Source of the DNA: Gloeopeniophorella convolvens
Taxonomy: Eukaryota > Basidiomycota > Agaricomycetes > Russulales
Length of the DNA: 64,000 nucleotides
Assembly (NCBI GenBank): GCA_022496205.1
Contig: WTXD01000021.1
Coordinates: forward strand, 248,001 to 312,000
Direction of reading: 5' to 3'
The notes beneath the pieces were generated by a model. It saw nothing but the letters and a program-made list of their open reading frames with translations. It had not been told where the DNA came from and did no database searches. Within the stretch, counting starts at the first letter, position 1, and every line of letters begins with the position of its first letter. A program made the position numbers and the translations under genes. This document shows positions 13,736 to 24,516 of the stretch, in pieces.

Positions 13736-16700
13736 ATGAGGGCACTCATTCGCCCAATCTCGGTGCATGCTGCATCCTCACCCATAGAGACTATCGTGTT
13801 CTTCTTCGTTCTCGCTACACTCGCGTATTTCCATGTTCTTTCTGCCATCAAGCATTCGTCCTTCTTCGCTCCAACATCGCTTCCCCGGCTCCACCCATCA
13901 CATGTTATCTGGCACGACAATGAGTGGGTCAACGTCCAGGAGGGCGACTGGTATGACGCCATCGCACACCAGTCCAAACGCGTGCCTGCCGTCGATCTCC
14001 AACAACTAGTCATGTCTTTCGATGCTCGGACTGCCAAAAAGGTTCGTGCTTCCGCCTCTCTTTGTGCCAGCCGTTCCAACGCGAGCGTTCTCCCAGGTCG
14101 GCGAGAGCTCGCGTTTGTCTTCGCAGGTGGCCAGCTCTCTCGAGAACGCCACTCATTTTTTCACCCACCGCTTTCCCGCTTCCTCTGGCAAAGCATACGC
14201 GAACCTCTGCTACGCGGTGCCGAGCGGCCAGGAGGATGAAACAACCTGCTTCACATCGACCTTCTCCGACCTGCCGAAATCCGAGTCGCTCACCCTTTCG
14301 TTCGCCGCAAGCGGCCGAAAGGACTTTGTGACCGCTCTCACGAAGCAGGGCAGCTTTGTCTCCGAGGATCTCGGCCCCATCAAGTATGTCGTCGAAAACC
14401 GTGAGCAGGAAGCTGTCGCGGAGATGAAGAGTGGCAAATGGGTTGCATATGCGGCTCGCACGCTCGTCCTTCGCTTCTGGGACCTTGCTAAGGTCAGAGA
14501 GCGTTCAACTAGATGAAACCCCATCTGACCTTTGCCTCACAGAAAGCGGACAACCTGGACATCCTTCTCGTACTCGCGGGTTACGTTCTCATGCATACAA
14601 CCTTCATCCGTCTCTTCCTATCGTCTCGCAGCCTTGGTTCGAACTTCTGGTTGACTACCGCCATCCTGTCGTCGTCAATTCTTTCCTTCATGGTCGCCCT
14701 CCCTATTGCCGGCTATCTTCGCATCCCCCTTGATCCGGTCAGCTTGATTGAGGCACTGCCTTTCCTGGTTTGCACTGTCGGTTTCGAGAAACCCCTGCGA
14801 TTGGCGCGTGCAGTATTCAGCCATCCCCACCTCGTGCAGCCCGCCATACAGGAGGGGCGCCTGCGTGGCCAGATGAAGCCGTCTCCGGAACTTATAATGG
14901 AGGCGCTTGACAAGGTCGGCAATGTCATCGTCCGGGACTACGCTCTCGAAGTTGCTGTGCTCCTCATCGGTGCATACAGCAAAGTTGGCGGCCTGAAGGA
15001 ATTCTGTGCCCTTGCTGCCCTGCTCCTGACTGTCGACTGTGCGGCTACGGCGACTTTCTACGTCGCGATCCTCAGCATTATGATCGAGGTTAGTCTCGAT
15101 CTATCTTCTCATCACGTGGACCTGGTTTTGGGGGGCCGCCACCTTGTCTTTCCCTGTCTCGCCTGGTCTTGTGACTGTTACTCACAACGCTCTTATTGTC
15201 TATAGGTGCGCCGCATCAAGTTGTTCCGTGTCCTATCTTCGCGGAGGTCCTCCATGTCGGATGTCAAGCCCCCGACCATTGTCAACGGACAGATCCAGAT
15301 GCCCAAACTTAGCCTGCGCCAACGAACGTCAGCTGCCATCTTGGGGGTCAAGGGCTCTTTGCTCAAATCGCAATCCAAGGAGAAAGAGAACAAGGAAGAG
15401 AACCCAGTTGCGCGCCTGAAGCTCCTACTGGTGCGGACATTCGCTTGCCTTTCATTACTTCCTTGCCTAATATCTTTCATAGATTGTCTCTTTTCTGTCC
15501 TTGCATCTGCTCAACTTGTGCACCACGCTCAGTCCAGGATCGGTACCCGGCCTTCCGTCGGCCCAGACTGCTCTTTACGCTAAGGATGTTACCCCCGGTT
15601 TCCGCACCGTCGACATCACGAGTCCCGCTATTGCGCACACGCTCACCAGTCTTGCTGCTCTTCACAACGAGTCTGAATTGATCGTGCGCGTGTCGGCGCC
15701 GATCTACGTCCGCATGGCCCCAATTGTCTCGCCATTGATGCACAAAGATCTCAAGGCCAAAGGCCGCGACGCAGATGACATGATTGAGAACTTCATGTCT
15801 TCGTGGACTCGGCTCGTCGGTGACCCTATTTTGTCCAAGTGGATCGTTATGCTCCTCGGCGTCAGCGTCGCCCTCAATGGCTATCTCCTGAAGGGTATCT
15901 CCACTGGGACTGGATCCGCTCGCAGTGTACAACCGGCTCAGAGCGTCCGCTTCAATTCCGAGCATACTGACGAGAAGCCCCTTCCTTCCATTTCTGTCCC
16001 GGCGCCCGTCTCGTCGGTGGCGACAACCTTCCCAGACACGCGCAAAGAAGGTACCATCGCCCGGTCTGCGGCACCTGCCATTGTCCGACCAGTTCCCATC
16101 CCCGCCGTCCCGAGAGCGCCTTCTGTGAACGGAATCTCCTCGCTCCTGAATTCGGTCGATCAGAAGCTCAAGGCCCAGCAGTCTACTTTCACCACTGGTG
16201 ATGACTCTGACTCGCAGGATGAGGAACCCACCAAGAAGGAAACGTCGATGACTGTGCGCTCGCTCGAAGAGTGCATCGACATCTTCGAGAATGGTCCCCG
16301 CCCTGTTTCGGTCTCGCTTTCGCTCCTGAACGATGAGGAAGTCATTCTCTTAGCCCAGAAAGGCAAGATTCAGGCGTACGCTCTGGAGAAGGTTTTGGGC
16401 GACCTCGAACGCGCGGTGTCGATCCGTCGGGCACTGATTTGTACGTATACAAATGTATCTATCCAGGGTTACTCCGATTACTAATCTCCGCTTCTAGCTC
16501 GCGCATCAAATACGAAGACCCTGGAGTACTCTGATATCCCCATGTCGCACTACGACTACTCCCGCGTCATGGGAGCGTGCTGCGAGAACGTTGTCGGCTA
16601 CATTCCTCTTCCCCTTGGTATTGCCGGCCCGCTCAATATTGACGGCGAGATGTTCCCCATCCCTATGGCCACCGCCGAGGGTACCCTGGTTGCTTCGACG

Positions 16701-17853
16701 TCCCGTGGCTGCAAGGCTCTCAATGCTGGTGGAGGTGTCACGACCGTTGTCACCTACGATGGTATGACCCGTGGACCTGCAATCGATTTCCCCTCCGTGA
16801 CCCTTGCGGCTGCTGCCAAGGCTTGGATCGACTCTCCGGAAGGCAGCGCTATTCTCAAGGAAGCGTTCGAGAGTACTTCGCGCTTCGCCAAGTTGCAGAA
16901 ACTCAAGACTGCTATGGCTGGCCGGACGCTGTTCGTGCGCTTTGCCACCACGACCGGTGACGCGATGGGCATGAACATGATCTCGAAGGGCACGGAGAAG
17001 GCGCTGGAGACCATGAGCAGGTACTTCCCTGAGATGGTTGTCCTCGCTCTCTCTGGCAACTACTGTACCGACAAGAAGCCAGCGGCGATCAACTGGATCG
17101 AGGGTCGCGGCAAGAGTGTTGTTGCTGAAGCGATCGTTCCTGGTCAAATTGTCAAGTCGGTGCTGAAGACGACGCCCGAGGCACTGTGCAATCTCAACAT
17201 CAAGAAGAACTTGGTCGGCAGCGCGATGGCAGGATCTGTTGGCGGCTTCAACGCTCATGCTGCAAACATCCTGACTGCGGTTTTCCTTGCTACCGGACAA
17301 GACCCCGCGCAGAATGTAGAATCCTCCAACTGCATGACTCTGATGGAGCCGTGAGTTACCATGCAATTGCTTCCTGTCGGAAATTGTATACTGACTTTTG
17401 GGGCGCAGGATCAACGATGGCAAAGATGTCCTTGTCACTATCACTATGCCATGCATTGAGGTCGGCACTGTCGGTGGCGGTACGGTTCTCGCTCCCCAGC
17501 AGGGCGTGCTGGATATGTTAGGCGTCAAGGGCGCACATCCCACGCACCCCGGCCAGAATGCTCAGCGACTCGCTCGCATCATCGCCGCCGCCGTCATGGC
17601 CGGCGAGCTCTCCCTTCTCAGCGCCCTCGCAGCCGGCCACCTCGTCCGCGCGCATCTCGTCCACAATCGCTCGCAGGTCAACACCCCCTCCGCCTCACGA
17701 CCCATCACTCCCGGCCCAGAGACGCCACCCAACGTGCTCTGGGTTCCCGGGACCCCCAACCCGAAGTCTGTGACCAAGGCAACGGTGGGCTCGCTAACGG
17801 CGACCTCATCGACAATGTCGCTGGCTGGCTACAGTATAGACGCTAAACCTTAA
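13736..17853 (+). CDS. HMG1: HMG-CoA reductase with sterol-sensing region
   Basis: Rate-limiting enzyme of the mevalonate/ergosterol pathway, an ER membrane protein with a cytosolic catalytic domain. The N-terminus has a membrane segment (about residues 17-38) and a lumenal loop. A multi-span sterol-sensing-type region follows ([54 protein letters not shown]). A linker leads to the catalytic domain: [75 protein letters not shown] and [12 protein letters not shown] with the catalytic His. Six introns, at about 14042-14126, 14493, 15089-15205, 15430, 16440 and 17353, rejoin in frame. Intron 3 is unusually long (117 nt) and holds an E-box. No family motif is missing. Confidence 0.96.
15112..15119 (+). 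promoter_or_regulatory. E-box TCACGTGG inside HMGR intron 3
   Basis: The intron carries ATCACGTGG around the palindrome CACGTG at 15113-15118. SREBP-type bHLH proteins with Tyr in the basic region bind E-boxes of the ATCACGTG kind as well as sterol response elements. The same 8-mer occurs on the minus strand in the SRE1 promoter of this window. A regulatory role is inference. Confidence 0.4.
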
Positions 17854-18131
17854 GGCGAACTCGCTACTGTGTAAACTTATATCGCATTTATTGCCGCTTG
17901 CATCACTGCATCGCTCGATTTACAGTACTGCTGCTATACCTTAGTCATAACGGCCTGCTTAGCTTGCGACGTATAGGCATTGCTGCTGTGGCTTCCTCCA
18001 TACATCATCTGTACAATTGCCCTTATTCATTACAACGACAAAACCTGTCCTATTTACATTTACACCAATGGGACCGTTTCGAGGCAATACTATCTATTGC
18101 AAAATCGTGTGGGCTCTTAGGCGACAGCAGA
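17854..18131. other. HMGR 3' flank
   Basis: AT-rich 3' region of HMGR up to the first transposon relic. No gene or RNA was recognised. Confidence 0.5.
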
Positions 18132-18133
18132 TA

Positions 18134-18311
18134 CAGTCAAACTTGTCCTAACCCATACTTGTCATAGCCCATAACCTGTGATAAACCATAGGTTTTTCAG
18201 CCTACAGAAACACGGATTTGGGCCTACTAGTGCCTCCCAAACCCCATAACCTGTAATAACCCATAGCTTTGACCTTCCACCAATTGCTATGGGTTAGGAC
18301 AAGTTTGACTG
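18134..18311. mobile_element. MITE-like element 1 (Tc1/mariner type, TA target duplication)
   Basis: Both ends carry the same 24-bp perfect inverted repeat, starting CAGTCAAACTTGTCCTAACC. TA dinucleotides flank it at 18132-18133 and 18312-18313. CAGT ends plus a TA duplication fit non-autonomous Tc1/mariner elements. The 178-bp body has no coding potential and contains an internal near-direct repeat (18168-18191 and 18243-18266, CCCATAACCTGT core). Confidence 0.85.
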
Positions 18312-18457
18312 TAGAGCGTATGCAGCCTCGAGACTTGTAGCCTTTAGCTACGAGAGCAAGAGTTGTGCGCACCTCCGCAGCTGCCGACGACTTTATTTGC
18401 TGGTCTATGCCTGGCGGTCCACAGACTGGCGCAGGCTGCTGCCTGGATCGTGGGCGT

Positions 18458-18494
18458 TGAACGTTGAACGTTGGATCTTGACGTTCAACGTTCA
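18458..18494. repeat. Perfect 14-bp hairpin between MITEs
   Basis: TGAACGTTGAACGT (18458-18471) and its exact reverse complement (18481-18494) flank a 9-nt loop. The arms are themselves built from repeated TGAACGT units. Confidence 0.7.
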
Positions 18495-18626
18495 GTACTC
18501 GTTAACCCGTTGAGGTACCATTTATCCCCGAAGAGAGCGACTGGCCGGTCTGAGCAACTTGGTCGGTCGGCTCCAGAGGAAGGATTCATGACAAGTTGCA
18601 GCATGCGCCGCAGCTCTTGCTACATA

Positions 18627-18852
18627 CAGCGAAAGTAAAAAATATAGGCCCCGCGTCAACGCCCATTCAGAACAGGCGTGTTCTGGCGGCGATTGAAGTC
18701 CAAGTATCTGTCCAATCACGCTTGCGCGTGCGTCCACCAGCTGAGCAAAATGAGCGCGCTTACGAGCGGACCTTCCATCTTGGGCTGAACGGAGATCCAA
18801 CGCCTGTTCTGAACGGACGCCAACGCGGGGCCTATGTTTTTGGTTTCTGCTG
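18627..18852. mobile_element. MITE-like element 2 with imperfect terminal inverted repeats
   Basis: The arms 18627-18680 and 18799-18852 are inverted copies with a handful of mismatches. Shared blocks include ACGCCTGTTCTGAA and ACGCGGGGCCTAT, and both ends read CAGC. Flanking TA dinucleotides lie at 18625-18626 and 18853-18854. At 226 bp with no plausible protein, it looks like a second TA-inserting MITE family. It ends 31 bp before the CACTA element. Confidence 0.7.
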
Positions 18853-19116
18853 TATCAGATGTCCTGGCTCTTATACTGCTAACCACTGTGAAAAGAGATC
18901 GGGGCGACTTTTGCCCGTTTGGAGGGTCAAATTCGGGTTTGGCACTATCCTGGGGCGAAAAATCAGATTGGCACAGCTCGCCAGTGTGTCAAATATGGCA
19001 TGGTATTGCGTCGAACGGAAACGGTGGTCTCAACCGGGCAAATATTGATGTTGAAGCATACAAAATTTACATTGTGACGACCGGTCAGCGTGCTTCGCAA
19101 CATTGTACCTAAAACC

Positions 19117-22100
19117 TCATCCCACATCTCCTGAGCCCGTCTCTGGCGCACCATCGAAAAACTCTGACGCCCCGGTGCGCTGTATCAGTGCCCATTGTTG
19201 TGAGTCGAGTTTGACACGCCCGACAACATCTTCAATGGCGTTTGCGTCGATGATGACAGATGGACCGAGTTTCTTGAAATATGGTTGGGCCACCTTGTTT
19301 TGAGCGACAAGTCGGGTGGGTGATATTAACGCGAGAACAAGACGGAGGGAGGTGCACCCTTCAGGCACAGGGAAGGGGGGGAAGAGTTCGATTTCGAGTA
19401 CGCGCCGTAATTGCCCATAGAAAACCTGATCCTCCATCATCGCTTCCTGACGAACATGCCGGGCATTCTTATCTACAGCAATGATGTACTGTTGAGGTGC
19501 GGGTAAGCAAGTAAGCATGCAAGAACTGAATCAGAGTCGATGCTGCATAACTCACCTTCACGAAAGAAGCATCGCGTCGATGTGAGTCGTTGTGGGAACA
19601 GATGTCGATGGCGTGGATTACTGCTGTTCTCGCGCGAATGTAGACCTTACCCCATTGTTGGACTGTCCGACTCATATGTGCATATAGCTGCCCAGCAGCC
19701 TGCCGCGATATTGGGTAGTTTGTTGTCAGATACGCGGCAATTTTTCTTTGGATAGAAGGTTCGAGGTCTTGGACCTCGCGTGAGGGTGGGACAAGTTGGA
19801 GCTCAGGGTCTGTATCGGAGGATGGCGTTGTCGAGAGTTAGAACACTAGATTTCAACGTGATATGATGGTTATACAGCGTACAGTTATTTGGCACGATAC
19901 CCGTTGCCATGCTAGCTCGCTGCTCACTTAGATCAAGCTGATCAGTTAAGTTATACAATAACTTGATTTGATTGAGCTGCGCAATGTCGCGCACACGGTG
20001 ATTGAGGCAAATATATGGATGCTTCCGGCTCTTCACTGCAGGGAGCAAGGAACCACAGAAGCGCTCCATCGGAAAAGCCCAGTAGCACCAGACGGGCCCC
20101 ATTTGTGTGATATTGTCGGCAAGGTGAAGGAGTGCGTGGATCGGAAGGGTGCAGACGGGAGGCGATTGAGGTTGAATTGATAGTAGATTCTGTGTGAGGA
20201 GGTTTGAGCGGGAGCACCTATGCAGGGTACCTAGTCTGCCCGGTGATCAGACTCACCTTTCGAAATCTTCAGCCCAACGCGCAAACCCAAACCGTATGCC
20301 ATCAATGTCCTCTTCCGTAAATGAAAGCTGAAGGCACCGGTTGAACAGCACAATGAGTTCAATGAAGTGGTCGTAGTACTTTCGGTGCGCGAATCGGTTT
20401 CGGAGCACCGATGGCCCGATAAGAGTTGCGAACAGGAGCCATGACTCCGCTGTAAAGCTGTAACGCTCGGTGTGAATATTAGGTATGCGCGCACCAAAAC
20501 TGGCTGGTATCGTGCTCCCGGACTCAGTGCAAGCCCTACCGATGGCCTCCCAGACCGTAGGAGGCAGTATGTAATACTCATGACCATCGTCGATGCCCTT
20601 GAAGTCGTCCATCCAGAGCAGGACCAAAGACTTGAGGACATTTTCGATTGCTAAGTGCATGAAATCATGCGGGAATGATATGGGAAATGCAAGGCTTGTG
20701 AGCGTCGCGAGAATAGGAAGTCCATTGATGCCGAAACGTTTTGCACGGCGCTCAGCCTCAGCACCACTATGAGCCATGGAAACTTGTGTTGCTTGTTCGA
20801 TGAACTCATTGTGTGATCGTAAAGGAAGGTTGAGAGGGTCATACGATTGCTGATCATGACGATGGAGGGGGGTATAATGGGTAGAGACGCGTGGCCTAGG
20901 ATCCTTGACTCCGATGATATGGCACGCTCGACAAGGTGATATCCCATTGTGGCCTTTCATGCGCATAAGCTTCGCGATCGCTGGCATATCACCAAATGCA
21001 AGGATAAGATAAGCATGAAGACAAAACACGCAGTTTTCAAGCGCATTGAAAGCGGGAACACCACGCATCAGTTCCATGAATTCGTCCACTAATGGGACTA
21101 AAAATGAGTCAAAATCCTTTGGCGCACTTGGACCGGGGATGATTCCGAAGCAGATGATGTTGCTGAGGCGAAAACGAAGCTCTGGGGGCAGGTTGTAGTT
21201 GAATCCAATGATTGGCCAGCAGGTTTGTTTGCGCCGCTTGAATGGACAGAACCCGTCTGTTGAGAGCCCGATCGCGATGTCCGTGGGGTGCGAGAAGAAT
21301 TTGTGTGGAAGGGTTTCGCTGCCGATTGTAACGTGGACCTGCCGGAGTCGGCGATAATGCGCACCATCGAAGACATCTTCAAGAGGGCCGTTCCCGCTTG
21401 GGTACTTGGCACGGTATTGCATCTTTTCGGCAAGGTTCTTGTTGTGGAAGAATGATACGAGGCGAGGTATGATGGGGAGGTATGAGAATTGACGGCGCGG
21501 CTGGTTGTTGGTACCAAGTCGTGGTTCTGAGCAGTATGGACATTGCTGCTCACGGGAAAGATCTCCAGTGAAACAGCAACAGCTATTGATACAACAATCA
21601 AATAGCTTTGGTTGAATTCCAGAGAGGGAGGCAATACGACATTGGAGGCGATAGACAGAATGGAGATTCGAAAGGGATGGGAAAGCACGTCGCAAACGGT
21701 CGTATGATCTGGTGCCAAGGTTGATGTCAACCTTCAGATTGTGCACGCGAATGGCTTGTGCATCATCGCTTGACAGAGTATCTACACCTGTTGAAATAAT
21801 TGAGACTTGAAGGTGAGGCTACAACGACGAATAGTGCGATACATACCACGCGAACAGTTTTGAGCTACAAATTCTGCATCGAGCACTTGTGAGGATGTTA
21901 GCCCAGATATATAGGGCGGTGGTGAGCCTGCGCCGTCAGGTTCAATGTCAATTTCACTATCAGAAAGACTCTCGAGGCTCTCAAGGCTCTCGGACTCCTG
22001 TTCGGAATCGGATTTGTCGGTTTCAGATAGATCGTCGATAATGTGATAACCACGGTGTCGAATGGCAGTTGTTTGATAGGCAGGCTCTGTAGCTGGGGCA

Positions 22101-22449
22101 GACAGTGCTGGAGATGGTTCGTAGATGGTGGCACCTTCGATCGGATCACTCATTGATCCTACCCCGGGCAATTCAGGGGGCTCGAGCAGTGAGTTGGGTG
22201 GATCAATGTTCGGGATAGTATCAATGCGAGCCTTGACTGAGTCAAAGTTTACTTTAGTTTGGAGGGGTCCCGGAAGACTCGATAACCCTGCTCACCTTTA
22301 TTTGACCGTCGTGATTTAGCCTTAAGTTGCTTGATAGCCTTAGTGCGTTGCTGAGCGAGCACGATCGAGAGAGGGCCTTTGCCCTGCATATGTGCCCGGC
22401 AAGTCTTCTTGCTGACAACTCTACCACATGGGCACTCACAGGTTTGCAT
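19117..22449 (-). CDS. Tnp2-type CACTA transposase, probably frameshifted
   Basis: Starts at ATG 22449 with a Cys/His motif (CECPCGRVVSKKTCRAHM). An intron after NKG rejoins at VKARIDTIPNIDPPN, followed by an acidic Ser/Glu region. The main block (20253-21790) is Tnp2-like: CCINSCCCFTGDL, CPYCSEPR, STDGFCPFKRRKQTCWPIIG, ISPCRACHIIGVKDPR and SFPHDFMHLAIENVLKSL. After the intron following WAEDFER the frame reads IYYQFNLNRLP, then needs a 1-base shift near 20150-20165 to continue as TLPIHALLHLADNI and GPVWCYWAFPMERFCG. A second break of frame, or a very short intron, lies near 19803-19850 before LQLVPPSREVQDLE. The last exon ends at 19117. Family call is firm; activity is doubtful because of the breaks. 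Confidence 0.85.
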
Positions 22450-22894
22450 TGCAGGCTAGTAAGAGAGTAGAGACTTGTTCACATTACGATGATGAGACTC
22501 AGAGGGTATCTGGGGCACCGATGTCACATTAGGGAACATTTCGGAGACCGACTCTAAGTGTGCGCGTGAGTTGCCACATCTGACGTCACTTGCGCGGCAT
22601 GTGGCTCTCAGTCACTGCGACAATTGGCGCTCCACAGCAACCATTCACCGCTTGTCCTCCGCCATCAACAGCCGCCGTGCAATGCTGGTACTGTGGCCAC
22701 CAACTTGACCTACTTGCCATTCAGTGCTATTTCCAACCCGCTTGCAACTTGTTCACTCCGACGGAATCCGGGCACCACCCACCCAAGCCAAGTCTCGGGT
22801 CTCGATGCCAACAGTTGCGAGTATAAGAATGCTCGCCGTTCACATTACCGATAAGCCCATTTTTCTCTTTATTCGACACCTTGAATGTAGCTCA
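22450..22894. promoter_or_regulatory. Internal divergent promoter of the CACTA element
   Basis: 445 bp between the transposase start (minus) and the second gene start (plus). No open frame of note; it must hold both promoters of the element. Confidence 0.5.
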
Positions 22895-24030
22895 ATGACT
22901 TCTGGTTCTCGATCTCAGAACCCTAACCCATCATCTCCACCATCAGCCAGTAGTGGCCGGAAGCGCCATAAGTCATCCAAGCAACAAGAACAAGATGCTG
23001 TCGAGGCAGCACAGCGTCATGCCAAGCAGGCAAGGAAAGCCCAAGGTCAACTCCGCAAGGACGATCGTGAGCGTCGACGGGCAGGAGATGTAGGAGTCGA
23101 GCAGGACAATGATAGCGAGATAATCAAGGAACTCAAAGGTGCGTCTATACCTTTATTGTACTGCGTGAGGTTCTGATACAGTATTTATTAGCTGCAAATC
23201 GACGACTTCGGCAGGAACGCAATGCGGCTCTTAGAGTAGCAGACGAGAAATCAGCTTGTACCTCACATTCCGCAGATACAGCTTCCCAGCAAACGACGAT
23301 CGCACGTCCAAAAAATCTCGATCACGTCAAGATCGCTGATCTGCGAGAGATGTTAGGGCTTGCCGGTCCAGAGCACAAAAGCGAATGGAACAATTTACGG
23401 GTGCGTACAAGTCATATAACCTCTATAATTAGCTCCGCTCACACCAGTGGCAACTTGTTACAGGCTTCTATTGCTTCCCAAATCGCCGGAGCTCATCTCG
23501 ACACCTCTCAAACATTCGCAAAGCAGGAAAAGAGCCGCCTTGCTCTCTTATTTAACTCGGTAAGTGCAGTCAAGCCCTCAGTTGTATGCAGCACGCGGCA
23601 CGTTGTGTATATCAGCTTGCGTGCTGCACTGTCTACTACACATAACTGATCACCTACCTGCTCAGATCGAACGGAAGCACCCTGCACTTCGTAAGTTTGC
23701 AGTGAGCTGGGTGACAGAGCGACTCTGCAAAGAAACCTACAACAAACATCGGTATTATGCAAACTCGAAAGATCGTGAAGGCTCGTACTACTACCACAAG
23801 TCACTCGAACGTTCTCAAGCACCACGCGTGGCCACGGCATCTGGTACTGCCAGTAACAAGTCAGACACCCCTCGCGCGAGAGCTCAGCAGCTGCCAACGA
23901 TGGTAGCAATGATGGCCGATCTGATAACGAACAGGCAAGCGTTTTCGACTCAGATGCAGTGGATAATAGCGACTTGGAGTCTCGTGATGGAAGTATTGCT
24001 GCGCCGGGCGAGCTCCCCACTGTTGACTAG
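22895..24030 (+). CDS. Second gene of the CACTA element (unknown function)
   Basis: Four or five exons. The N-terminus is Ser/Pro-rich, then highly charged (RHAKQARKAQGQLRKDDRER, LRQERNAAL) and probably coiled coil. It continues with DHVKIADLREMLGLAGPEHK and IERKHPALRKFAVSWVTERL. Introns at 23139-23191, about 23401 and about 23561 rejoin in frame. A further intron at about 23843-23886 would give an acidic tail (NDGSNDGRSDNEQ...APGELPTVD) with stop at 24028-24030. Without it the frame runs to 24037 with a basic, unconvincing tail. From memory, similar multicopy proteins accompany Tnp2 genes in basidiomycetes. A TnpA-like DNA-binding role is only inference from its position. Confidence 0.65.
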
Positions 24031-24516
24031 TGCATAGAAGTATGTAAGGCATAGTAGTACTGTACACTGAATTAAAGGCATTCAACGATATAGGATTAAC
24101 CCGGATTACATGGAGATTTCACACCAGAATGAGGAGAATATCGAACAGAGACCAGGCGACGCAGGTGCACGAACTTCGCCCCGTTCCCCTGCCAATCTTG
24201 CCTTGTATGATCCAAGATTTTTAGCCATGCCAATCGGGAAATTTCCATTCCAAAATTCACACTGCATGTTTGGCACGCTCGTGATGCGATTTTGGGTGTG
24301 CCCAATGCCAATTTTGTATCCGTTGCGATCTAATGTTGCCCAGTAACCGCCCGAAATGACGCGCCAAATTCGCCTTGATCTGTTTTCACAGTGAACACAA
24401 TCCCTTGGTTCGCAGAATGTGATGTGTGTTGTCTAGATCTATTCAAAACTACATGGTTCATTGTACGGTCCGGGACTCCGCGATAAGTTCTCTCAAGTTG
24501 CATTCGCAACCTAGCC

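Larger units (their letters stand above)
18884..24393. mobile_element. CACTA-superfamily DNA transposon, 5.5 kb, CACTG termini
   Basis: The left end (18884) starts CACTGTGAAAAGAGATCGGG. The right end, read inward on the minus strand from 24393, starts CACTGTGAAAACAGATCAAG. The first 11 bases are identical, and about 28 bp match with four mismatches. A 3-bp AAC duplication flanks it (18881-18883 and 24394-24396), as expected for this superfamily. Subterminal TTGGCA/TGCCAA copies lie at 18939, 18968, 24190, 24228, 24270 and 24306 and are candidate transposase-binding sites. Inside are a Tnp2-type transposase gene (minus) and a second gene (plus), transcribed away from each other. Confidence 0.92.

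Noticed and set aside
18522..18800. Open frame inside the second MITE
   Set aside because: It spans the inverted-repeat arms and shows no protein features.
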